64,000 nt of DNA from Marsupella aquatica (taxonomy: Eukaryota; Marchantiophyta): positions 22,940,001 to 23,004,000 of the forward strand of contig OZ316896.1 of assembly GCA_973895155.1 (NCBI GenBank), read 5' to 3'. Every line of letters begins with the position of its first letter. Positions within the stretch are counted from its first letter, which is position 1. The translations under genes were made by a program, and so were the position numbers. The notes below the pieces were generated by a model. The model searched no databases, had not been told where the DNA came from, and saw only the letters and a list, made by a program, of their open reading frames with translations. Shown here in pieces: positions 24,320-34,628 of this stretch.

Positions 24320-24415
24320 GAACACAACGCCCTGGTGCTATATTCGAATAGAGCGCCCCTTGGCTCACTATTCAAATATAGCGCCCAGGCCTTGTGTTTG
24401 GGGGAAGATGGTAGT
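24320..24415. repeat. Inverted repeat with 32-bp arms, related to the 23.1-kb palindrome
   Basis: Arms 24320-24351 and 24368-24399 are reverse complements at 26 of 32 positions with a 16-base loop. The right flank, read in reverse, gives ACTACCATCTTCCCCCAAAC, matching ACTACTGTCTTCCCCCGAAC left of the 23.1-kb palindrome. Confidence 0.75.
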
Positions 24416-24509
24416 ACTCTAGAGACTGAATGTGGTGACAACATTCAAAAATCTGTTCTTGGACAGCACCAGAAGAAAGCCATCTTCTCCTTTACCCAAT
24501 CTATTTTTT

Positions 24510-24800
24510 TTGAGTAGCCAAACAAGCACCTTGCGAGAGCCAAAAATGGACCTCATGAGTAAAAATGGACTATATGCAATAGAGGTCACAGTGGACAAAC
24601 ACCAAAGTCAAAACAAGGGGACAAACAAGGACAAACCCCAGACACCTAGAAAGAGTAAAAATAACAAGAGATGAAAACTCACCCCTTCAATAATGTGATA
24701 AGGTAATAATGTATAGTGTATTATTACACTAGATAATACTTGGTGAGGTGATGGTCCATATCTAGACAGTGTAATAATTAATACATGTTGAGGTAATGGC
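24510..24800 (+). repeat. Dispersed repeat, family B, copy 3
   Basis: GAGGTCACAGTGGACAAACA at 24584 and GATGGTCCATATCTAGACAG at 24753 match the landmarks of copies 1 and 2. Confidence 0.45.
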
Positions 24801-25856
24801 CCCGGGAATGGCCCACATCAAGTGTTATATTTTATAAAGAACATATTTGTGATTTTAGAATGGGAATATGTTTTTGTCTACTAGACTTCCAATTTTAAGA
24901 ACAAACCAGAAACAAAAAGCTAGCCTGGATGGACCAAGTATTGTTCCTGCCCATCCCCGTGCATTGCGTAAAGAGACTGTCGCTTTTACACTGCAAAGAA
25001 AAACAAACTTGTCCATCCGGGCTTTACTTTCAAACAAACCATCTGGGTTTTTTTAAGTTAAGTTCAAAAAATGATGCTCCCATGGACAGAGCTTGTGGAC
25101 CATGCAATCTGCAAGGACGTGACACCTTATACACCTTACTCATTGACATATGCCCTTCTCATTTCCAACAAGTTGCCTAGCCCTCCAGCACTTAGTCACG
25201 GAACTCGACTACCTTAACACTTAGCTCCTGCGTCGCTGACTCCGACGCTGAGCTCCTTAATGGTCCAGGCCCGGATAGGCCATCCAGAGAGGACTTAGCA
25301 TGGGGAGACTTGTGGGCAATGGGACGTGGCACTAGCAAAGGCAAGGCGCCAAGCTGGTGTCACGCACTAAGGACTTAGACGAGCTGAGAGCTGGTCGGGT
25401 CGAGGGGAAAAGGGCCGGGCTCAAAGTTGACCGCCCGGACCCCCGGACGGAATTTGAGTTCCGAGGGCTTGAGTGAGAGCTCCTCTTGGGCCCAAGGCCA
25501 ATGGAGTTGACTCCATGGGCAATAGACATTCATTTGGGGCGCGAGTTATGGTCCGATCCGGGTTTGGCCGATCAGGGGCACCAAGTGGCAATGAGATTTG
25601 AGGGCCTAGGCATGAGCATTGGGTCGGCCCGATCACAACGGGCCAAGGCACTCCGCTTGCGGGCGCCTAACTAGGAAGTTATGGGCGTTGCCAGTTGGTG
25701 GCATGCCCAGACATGCGGGTTGGGGTCCAGGTTGGGGGCCAAAACTTTGGGGACCAAAGTTGGTTCGGGGACGGAGGTCTCCAGAAGCACATATGAGGGG
25801 AGTGGTGTCTCCCTGGGAGCTAAGGGCGAGCCAAAATCGTGAGCCACGGCGGTCGC
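24801..25856. other. No gene recognised; GC-rich second half
   Basis: 25200-25856 is unusually G- and C-rich for the window, with open frames on both strands rich in Gly, Pro and Arg. Such frames are expected from GC-rich DNA with few stops, and none carries a motif. Confidence 0.35.
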
Positions 25857-25864
25857 GACACTAA

Positions 25865-26164
25865 CCCGGGGTCCTCACTTATTTTCTTCCGACCATCACG
25901 CGCAAATAAGTATAGAGTTTTTTTATTGGGTTTAGTGAAATACTTTTAAATTTTTGTTGAAGAACATTAGGGTTTACTCCAATCTTGAGAATTATAAGAA
26001 TCTAGGGTTTTTTTAAATCAAATATGGGAATATTCTTGGAATATTCAATTAAGTTAGGGGTAAAAAAATTCCTAAAAAAACTTTATTGACTTAACTTTTA
26101 GGGTGTTTATTCCCCCAAAACTTAGAGCGTGATATGGGACACCCCTTGGATTGAGGCCCCCGAG
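25865..26164 (+). mobile_element. MITE, copy 1 (300 bp, 8-bp target duplication)
   Basis: Near-identical over its length to 43175-43479. It starts CCCGGGGTCCTCACTT and ends GATTGAGGCCCCCGAG. The end reversed is CTCGGGGGCCTCAATC, so the termini form an imperfect 14-bp inverted repeat. It is flanked by GACACTAA (25857-25864) and GACATTAA (26165-26172), an 8-bp target site duplication with one mismatch. It has no coding capacity. Eight-bp duplications are typical of hAT-like transposases, which is the likely but unproven source of mobility. Confidence 0.85.
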
Positions 26165-26172
26165 GACATTAA

Positions 26173-27676
26173 GGGAAACCGCCAAACAGAAATGGCGAGA
26201 ACTTCCCAACGAGAAGTTCGTTGGGGGATTTCTTGGGTGCATTGGAAAGATCTCAAAGAGGGCTAAATCCTCATTAGCTCAGCTGGGTCTGGGGGTGCCA
26301 TAGGTTCTAGAGGTTTGCGGGTGCTATCTCGCCCGCTTGCCAAATCCTATCAAAATAGTAGCCAAGCCGTGTTCAGTCTCTCAAGGGAGCTTGCATTGGG
26401 GAGGCAAGGCCAAGTAGGCATGTAGGTTGATTTTCAAGGGCACTTGGCCCCTAGACCATCAGTGGGGTGAGAACCGGGAGTTGGTTGCTAAAGTCGGGGC
26501 CATTCTGGTAGGGACTATAAGCTTGGGACAAGCTTTAGGACAAGCTACGTTATTTGGGCCCCCTGGGCCCTAAGCGTTACTAATACAGGGAGGATGTGCG
26601 AACATCGCAAGGGTATTTTTAATGTAATGCAAACTAATTTTTATAATAGTTTTTAAAGTAGGCAACATCCCTGTATATATATTCAGCACAATATTAGTAA
26701 TAAGGCTCTTATCAAATACATGTCACATTAATCTTATGCAAGGGTACCCAAAATGCCAAGTACACGCGTCACTATATGGTTGGCACACATGTCATCACTG
26801 TACTTGCGCACATGTTCATATAGTAAATCAGACATTTAATTATTTGTCGTCATAAGGCAAATTTGGTTTCGTGGGCTTTAGGAACACTGAGAGGATAGTG
26901 CAGCCATGCTTGTCTGTATACTACAGGAAGAACTATAACTCTCTGGTACTAATTTTGTTTAACTATATAAAATATGTACCCTAAACAAAGGCGTAACATA
27001 CAAGTCCCCTATGCAAAATAAAGTCTTATCTATTTCAGTATGATATTTGCAATTTTAAAAATTCAAGGATGTTTTCAATTCCTTGAAAAACTATATTATA
27101 ATTTACAAAAGGATAAAATTTAATAGAAAAAGTTAATATTTTTACATTAACAAGGGGATTTTTTTTGTGAACAAAAATATTAAGAAGGGGTACATGGGGG
27201 GTGTCTGTTCTCAGGGGGGTTCACTTTATATAGTAAGAGTGAGGGCCCAGGGTTTGGGCCATGAGTATATCCTAGGGGAAGAGCGGTCAGTTGGTGATGG
27301 ATAGATACGAGGGGGAACCCGGGCTGCGGCCAAGGAAGGAGCTATTCTGGATGAATAGTGGGTGTCGGTTCTGGTTTCGGCTGGCATCGGGAGGACCTAT
27401 CGCTAAGTAAACCTACTTACCAATTTCTGTTGAGCTTGAGTTAAGATGCTAGACTTGGGAGATCTAGATCCTGAAGGGTTACTTACTGAGACATTTGGTT
27501 GCTTGTGTAGACAGTGAGGACCGTTGAGTAGCAATCATGTTGGAGAGCAAGTGCGGCTTTGTATGTGAGGGGCCGCTGGTGGTGCAAGGGCACTAGGTTG
27601 CTTGCTCGAGGTATTCAGTGGAGGTGTTTGGAACCAACCCCAACACCGTGGAGGTTGAGTTCCAATGGCACTTAGG
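26173..27676. other. No gene recognised; left flank of the transposon
   Basis: G-rich to about 26.6 kb, then AT-rich, with no frame of note. CCAACCCCAACACC at 27634-27647 is mirrored by GGTGTTGGGATTGG at 39505-39518 outside the other end. The terminal repeat may therefore have an outer part separated by an indel. Confidence 0.4.
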
Positions 27677-27701
27677 TGGCCAAAAGCAAGCTAGAGGGGG
27701 T
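27677..27701 (+). repeat. Left terminal inverted repeat of the transposon
   Basis: The 25 bases are the exact reverse complement of 39474-39498. The inner flank reads CTAATTTGA against ATTATTTGA at the other end. Confidence 0.8.
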
Positions 27702-28425
27702 CTAATTTGAGCAAAATAATACCCCTCCTAATACCACCCCTACCACAAAGCTCATAGTACAGTTAGTACTACAAGTCATGTAATGATGAGGGAGGAGGTT
27801 GTTGCAAGTACAATCACGTTGGAGGGAGGAAGGGCCGAAAAGACATTACTACCGTAACCTCCTATCATTTCAAAATTAGAAAGGTCAGCAAATCCGGACC
27901 GTGCCGTGGTGGCAATGAAGATCAATGGTGGTGGTTGAGGGAGTAGCATTGTTGGATCTTGACCCTTCCTGCTGAAGGATGATCCAAACCGTAGCATTGC
28001 CTGCAATCAAGGGAGACATGGGCGCAAAGTGCGCACTTCCTTTCTATTTCCTTTTTGTCGCGTTGAATCAACTTTCACGATGCGTACTCCAGTTTGAATG
28101 TTGCGCAATGTGCCAGTTGGAGAAGACCGCAACATTGTGATCCTTGATTAGGTAGCAGGGGAGGGAATGCGGGAGGGAATGACATTGCATTTTGGCGCAG
28201 GAAGTTGCTTTTAGTCGAGGGCTGCAAGCATTTGATTCTCTGGAACTTTTTGCATTCTCGTTTGCGTTGTGGAGATTGAAGAGTTACAGGACCTGAGCTA
28301 CAATTTTGAAAGTTGAGGACATTCGGAAAGTTGCTCTGATTGTTTTCTTCCCCACTTGTTTAATATTGAATGTCTTCTATGATCTAGGCCACGCATTAGG
28401 CACACATTCAATCTTTTCAAATAAG
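27702..28425. other. Left subterminal region of the transposon
   Basis: No supported gene. It should hold the promoter and 5' exon(s) of the plus-strand gene. GTAATTCAG at 28453-28461, just inside the open frame, looks like a splice acceptor, so the true start may lie here. Confidence 0.4.
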
Positions 28426-31164
28426 ATGACATTGAACTCACATTCTTGTGTTGTAATTCAGGCGCAAGGCACTGGAAGGGACGAGTCAGACTCTGGAGTA
28501 ACGTGCTTTCAAGGGACTCGGGCGGAGTCGCATAGCGCAGGTTTGCGCCCAAATAGTTTGTTGCCAACACTTGGAGCGAGCAGCTGGGAGAACTCAAGCT
28601 ACACAGCAGGTATGTCTTCTGAAATGCCTGGAAAGTCCACGAGTCACAAGCTACCACCGAAATCACACGGTGAGAGTCTTGTAAAGGTCCCCTCATCAGA
28701 AGAGTGGACAGTTGATGAGTTTGTGAAGGACATCGATCATTTCCACGATGTCCTTGGCTTGCCCAATGTGGGAAGCATTCCGAAGGAGCTCACAAGTGAA
28801 GACGTGTCTGCTGAGGTGTTGGAGGAGTATTTTGGGAACAAGTCTGGGAAGAACGGCTACAAGAAGGATGGCGTTAAGGGGATTCCTGCCGACGACATCG
28901 CCATGCTTACCTGTGCGTTGGACCGAATCGGAAAGTTTCAACCATACACTGTGGAGGTTGCCAAAGGTTTGTACTATATGAGCGGATCTTAAAAAGACCT
29001 GTGAATTGGGCAACTTGTGGTGCAGACAAGCATAGAGGGCAGCTTCGGTTGAGGTTTGTAAGGAAGTCTCCAATCGATAGAAACTCGCCACCGTGGAAGA
29101 GGATTGAGACAAAGTATATCCCTCCTCTAGACCTCTTCAATAGAATACAGTCCGTTGCGAGTGGAGCACATTGTGAATCACCTGGGGAGGAGAAACCGGC
29201 AAACCTAGAGCTCAAGTCACCCGAAGCCTCGGGTCCTCATTCGAGTAGTCAAAACTTCCCGCAAAACATGAACCAATTGCAGCAAGATACAATATCTCCA
29301 GGTAAGGTGTTAGGACTAGAGGCAAATGAGCAAGAGCAAGGTGAGTCCCTTTCTCAGGTAGGTGGTCCGAATCATGAAATGTCACCAAAAAATAGTTTCA
29401 TAGGTTTTCCAGAAGCTCAAACCAAAAATCTTTGCACTGGAGTCACTACTGGCACGCCAGTTCCACACCATAAGAATACACTTCTTGAAACAATGTTGGA
29501 GGTAGTGGAGGCTAGTCTTGCAGAGCTTGGCCCTGAAATGCAGAAGTCTACACAAGATGCCATTCAATTCACAGCAGCTCAGAATGAGGCTACTGATTGA
29601 ATCAACTCAATTCAAACGACATTGTCAAGGTTGAAAGTGCAAAAGAATGAACTCACTAATATCATCCACGACGTACAGCGACGCATCCATGCTCAGGTCA
29701 AAGAGCAAGCTCAAGTATCTGAGGATCTTGAACTGCTGCAAGATCCTGACGAAGAGCATTCTGAAGACGAGGTAAATGATCTCATTTTGTTTAAAGCTAC
29801 ATTTGTTTTCATATTATCTTTGTTGAATGTGATTTTCAGTTGCTTATAACAATCCTGTTGTGTTGGCCGGGACTTGTGTAGGCACTTTGCAAAGGGTTGC
29901 GAGAAAAATATGTCTCGTGTTGCAATGAAACAAATATACTGCAAGCAAACTTGGCTGCTTCAAAGCAGAAGCGCATTGATGTAGTCGCAGATGCTCAAGT
30001 TCTTATGAAAGAGTTGAATAAGTTGGATGAGGAACAGGAGTATGGGAAACAGACCTTGCACAAGCTAGATCATACAGCATACAAATTGACAAAGTCCTAT
30101 GATGCTCTCAATCTAGAGTGCGCAAGACTAAAGGAGCACTTGAATACCTCTCATGCAATTTGTGTATGCCCTATTAGTATCATTTGTCCTGCGCAGACAG
30201 AGGAGGCTTATTTTCCCATAAGCGAATGCCCTGTTTGCTCTCTTGGCTTCTTTTGTAACAATTGGATTCCCACATCATGTGGACATTGCTATCATCCAAG
30301 TTGTTTGTTCCCGTTGCTTCGAAACGGTGACAGTAAACCTCCTAAGTGTTTAGCCTGTGCTGAAGTGTTTCATCCAGCCTGGCTGAAGTGCTGGGGTTCA
30401 TCCCGAGTGGACCATCCAGATGTAGTGAAGCTAGCAGATGATTGGGGTTTGGAAGAACAATCTATCTCTTTTCAAAAGAGCCTTAGTGATCTGTATTGCA
30501 AGAATGCCTTGAATTTAAAGGGAAGGAGGGAGAATCAAGCCTTGAAGCATAAGAAAGTGACCAAGTTATATTCAAAGGTATATCACTAAACCTGGTCACT
30601 CGAGTTGTTGGCATATAGTATGATCTGGCTTTGTCGTACATTGGTATTAGCGGGGATATTGGTCAATTGCTAATTGTGGGATATTGTTTTGCGCTGCAGG
30701 AAAGTGTGAAGAAGTCTATCGAATATCATGAGGCTGTTGGTAAAGCTGCACATGTACACCATGAGTTGTTGAGGGTCTCAAAAGTTGACATCAAGTCAGT
30801 TCCTACTCTAGTTCAAATGCAGACTTCAGCCCCGGAGTCCAAGGGTGAGGTGAATCTCTCAATTGTGAAGGTTGAAAAGGGTGCTGCTCCAGAACCTGGT
30901 TCGGTCACTCAGGTGGAGAATGTCTCTAATGACTCTGAGCCTGGCTCTGAGTCTTGTAAGGGGAGTAGCAAAAAGCGAAAGGCCGAGGAGAAGAATGGCA
31001 CAAGCTCCTCTCAAGCTAAGGGGAAGTTAAGGGGTGCTGCTATCAGTCTAGGATTGGATCCTGCTCATGACAAGGGTGGTAATGTTGCCTTAAAGTCAGT
31101 TGAAAAGGTTAAACCACCTGTCAAAGGACGAGGAAGAGGTCGTGGATCAGCTAGGAAATTGTAA
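28426..31164 (+). pseudogene. Transposon-borne coiled-coil / RING-H2 protein gene, damaged
   Basis: At least three exons. Exon A (28426 or later to 29771) encodes a globular part (EEWTVDEFVKDIDHFHDVLG), then RFVRKSPIDRNSPPWKRIET, a polar linker and a coiled coil (LSRLKVQKNELTNIIHDVQ). The intron is 29772-29881. Exon B (29882-30577) carries a long coiled coil and a Cys/His cluster: C-P-V-C, then C-G-H-C-Y-H-P-S-C, then C-L-A-C. This has the C-x2-C..C-x-H-x2-H-x2-C..C-x2-C order of a RING-H2 finger, the usual E2-binding module of ubiquitin ligases. The intron is 30578-30699. Exon C (30700-31164) ends in a basic tail with KKRKAEEK and RGRGRGSARKL, suggesting nuclear and DNA binding. Lesions: a 2-base insertion in TACTATATGAG near 28976 (removing AT restores YYERILKRPVNWATCGAD), and an in-frame TGA at 29598 inside the coiled coil. 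The start is uncertain. I do not know the family; ligase activity is inferred from the RING alone. Confidence 0.6.
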
Positions 31165-31469
31165 TAGGTGAGGCTGGGTAATTTAAATAGGACTACTATG
31201 TTGACATTGTCGTCTGCCTCTGAGCATTCATGAACCCTAGATGTCTGTCTAGATACCCAATGTGGATGCATCGATGGTAAATTTTCTTACTCTCCTATTG
31301 CTCATCCTTTGTACCAGTCAATTTCTATGTATTGTCACAGGTTTATTTGGTTTAGGGTTCACTCACTTCATACATGCATATTATGTAGATTTGAATACTC
31401 ACTTTACATGCACTACCAGACTCAGGTAATTTCTCTGGCTGTGCTTTCATGTCACAGAGTATTTACCTG

Positions 31470-31960
31470 GTACCTGTGATTGTTACTCTAATACTAAGTA
31501 TTAGTTTAGTACCTTCGGGTATTAGTCTAATACAATAAGGTATTACTGTAAGAGTTTCAGGTGTTAGTCAATTCCTGGTATTTTCATAATACCTCAAGTA
31601 CTATTATCTCAATACCGTTGAGTTTTATCTCAATACCATTGAGTATTATCATAATACCATTGAGTATTATCACAATACCGTGTATTATTATCATAATACC
31701 TTGTAGTATTGTCACAATACCGTGTAGTATTATGTAAATACCTTGTAGTATTATGTAAATACCTTGTAGTATTATGTAAATACCTTTGAGTATTATGTAC
31801 AAGTTACGCGTTTGAGTATTGTTTCAAATTCCTGCGAGTATTAGTTCAATACCTTTGAGTAGTAGTGTAATCCCTTGAGGATTGTGTCATGTTGTGGTAG
31901 TGCAAGCAAGGTTTTGTCATTGAATATCCATCGGGAATCCTTGAGTATTGATTTGAGTAT
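31470..31960. repeat. Degenerate GTATT-based tandem array
   Basis: Words such as GAGTATTATCATAATACC and TAGTATTATGTAAATACC repeat every 18-22 bases, with the pentamer GTATT and its complement AATAC alternating. The spurious minus-strand frame across it reads repeated YIILQGI. It lies within the transposon, after the RING gene. Confidence 0.85.
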
Positions 31961-31999
31961 TGGACTTGTAGTTTTGCAGGATCTTGTTGACGCAGAAGA

Positions 32000-32623
32000 A
32001 TGGGGACTCCTGTAACAGAAGTTGAGCAGGTCGTGGAAGCAGGGCAGTCTGCTTCATTTTGAGATGTCGTGGTTCATATTGTGAACTTTCATTCAACCTT
32101 CCCCCATCCTCGGCGCTTTATTTATAAAGCATGCTCACATCGGCTAGGACATGGAGGCATTTGTGGCACATCAAAGGAGCTCGGCCGGCAGGTGTGTGGC
32201 CATGCAGGGGAGGGTGTTGATACATATGGTTTTGAAGTTGTGATTGTTGATGCGGTGTTTAAGCAGGCAACCCCCATTCGTGCTGAGATTCGGGATAGCG
32301 CTTCAGTCTGGTTGGGGCTAGGAGCTTCAGACCTACGAGCTTGCACCGAACAGGAGCAGATGGACTACATCCGGGCTGTTGCCTTGCAGTGTCGAAGGTG
32401 CTCAGTGGCCTTGGCTGCAAAAGATGGGGTACTATCAGTGGAAATTTTGTCTCTCCTTGGGGTTCCTACCCATAGTTGGGTCCCCTGGCCTCTCACTGTG
32501 ACAGTTTCTAGATCCCACCCAAGGTCCACCAATGTGGAACGATCCCTCGTACCAAGAGGATCTCTCCTTTTGGACCAATTGGAGGGTATTTTAGTCGCAC
32601 TTCGCCATCAAGGTTTAGATTAG
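32000..32623 (+). pseudogene. Second plus-strand transposon reading frame, unknown function
   Basis: An ATG at 32000 opens MGTPVTEVEQVVEAGQSASF, then meets TGA at 32060. The same frame continues for 187 codons to a TAG at 32621. That part includes SKELGRQVCGHAGEGVDTYG, a mixed alpha/beta stretch (FEVVIVDAVFKQATPIRAEI) and CTEQEQMDYIRAVALQCRRC. CGA to TGA is the simplest explanation of the stop (F-R-D to F-stop-D), as at 29598. Alternatively it is the last exon of the RING gene, spliced across the GTATT array from an acceptor such as TTTTGCAG at 31973-31980. No ATG begins the longer part. I recognise no domain. Confidence 0.4.
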
Positions 32624-34025
32624 GAATGAGGTGATCTGAGGAGAATGTTTTGGGAATTGTAGAGACATATATAGAGCTGCAATTTTTGCAGTAGTGTTTT
32701 TGCATACGGATTTTGTGGCAAGGATTTTCTACAGGCCCCAACAGTTTAGTGTGGTTCTTTCTATCTCTGCTTGGATTAGTTACAATCAATCAATCTTGTA
32801 TCCTGTGAGTACTTGATTTACTGTACAAAGCTAAAGTCTAGCTTGCATAAATAAATTGAGTGACTACAAGATGTCTCATTTTGTACAAATCTTGATGTAT
32901 TGGAAACTATAGAGAAATAGAGTTGCCTACTTGACAATTGCTAGAGTAGTTTTTTTAATCGCGGAAAAGTGAACTGAATTCTACAGGCCAAACAGTTCAA
33001 TGGATTACATGGATTTGTTACAGTCAATTTTGTAATCCGCATGGTATTGCATTTACTATTGAAAGCAACAGGACTTGCACTGTAAATAAACTGAGCAAGT
33101 GTTTGTGACTCGTGTTTATGAAGAAACAATGAATGAGTTTAATTTTTGTTTATAGTCCAAAATGTTGGCCCTTCAACAATGCCAAGCTTTCGACCTATAT
33201 CCAGGTTGTTGTTTGGATCATAATGTAGATGTTAGCGCAATTAGTTATTGTGAGAAACCTTAGAAATTAAGTGAACCCTTCATAGCAATCATTTGCCTTG
33301 GAATAGAAAATGCCATTGATGCTCATAGTGATCTCAGTATGTACACTCATGAAAAAACTGAATGAGTGTACATACTGGTACTGTGAAACAATCATGCTCC
33401 TCCTTTGATGATTGAAATAAAGAAATCAAACTAAGGCAGATCTCAAAAGTATGCTATAACATGCATGGGGGTAAAATAAGATTTGGATGGAGGTTGAGAG
33501 CTAAAATTTGCTTCCCTTTGCAAAGTTCTGGGAACTAAGGCACTACACCGAACAGGAGGAACAGACTAAGGTGATCACCGAATTGAGATAATTAAAGTTG
33601 CACCAGAGGTCCAGGAAGGCAACAGAGAAGAATATGGACATCCATTGGCATTTGATGAGAACTTTTATAGATTTGATAGACAAGGTTCAAATTGCGTTTC
33701 AAGCTTATTCTGAAACAGAAGCATGATCACAAAATGCTGCTGAACGAAGACACAATGGTCCTGTGGCCACTACTCAACTAGCTAATTCGCTAGCCACAAC
33801 TCACATGACTAAAATTTATGATAAATTATATCCATATCTAGCCAAACAAGGGTAGTGATTGTCGTGCCTCTAGGCAACAAAGAGAGACTCATTATATCAC
33901 CTGCATGAAAAAAGAGACAGGTCCAGCAGTTAAAATGTATCAGTGGCTTGCTTTTGCAATATAGCTACTAGTCTCACAACACCCACTACATCAAACACTC
34001 AACTGTATAAAACTATTAGCCTAGG
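32624..34025. other. Intergenic centre of the transposon
   Basis: AT-rich and without supported genes. It should contain the 3' ends and polyadenylation signals of the two convergent genes (AATAAA-like words at 32848-32853 and 33415-33420). Confidence 0.4.
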
Positions 34026-34500
34026 CTATAGTATTGAGTATTGGGTCGGACTGCAAGTACTGAGTACTAAAGCCAGGTCTTGAGTACCAGGTACTCAACG
34101 TATTGAGCTCGGTATTAAGTACTAGGTACTCAAGGTACTAAGTACTTGATACTCAGGGTACTGAGTACTAGGTACTTAAGGTACTGAGTACTGGGTACTT
34201 AAGGTACTGAGTACTGGGTACTTATTGGTACTTGGTACTATGTACTCAAGGTACTATGTACTTAAGGTACTGAGTACTAGGTACTTACTTAGGTACTTGG
34301 TATTATGTATTGAGTACTAGGTACTCAAAGTACTGAGTATTTGGTACTTAAGGTACTTACGTTGGTACTGCGTACTTATGGTACTGAGTACTTGGTACAT
34401 ACATAACCAGTACTGGTACTTAAGGTATTTAATACTTGACTAAGTATTATGTACTAGGTACTATGAGTATTTATTATCAAGTAGGTACTAGAAAAGGCAT
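34026..34500. repeat. GTACT-based tandem array
   Basis: Dozens of GTACT units in words such as GGTACTGAGTACTAGGTACT and GGTACTTAAGGTACTGAGTA. The palindromic core AGTACT makes both strands alike. Towards 34.5 kb units turn into GTATT, the same word as in the 31.5-32.0 kb array. Confidence 0.9.
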
Positions 34501-34628
34501 TAAGTATTAGCAAATAAATATTACAAGTATTAGCAATAGGTATTACAAAGAAGAACTAGTATTCGGTAAGGAGGAGTTGCAAGCTTACTTGCCACTGAGA
34601 ATCATGGGCCATGTGCATTGCGCAGTCA

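Noticed and set aside
31584-31802. Minus-strand ORF of repeated YIILQGI
   Set aside because: Translation of the GTATT microsatellite-like array; no start context and extreme low complexity.
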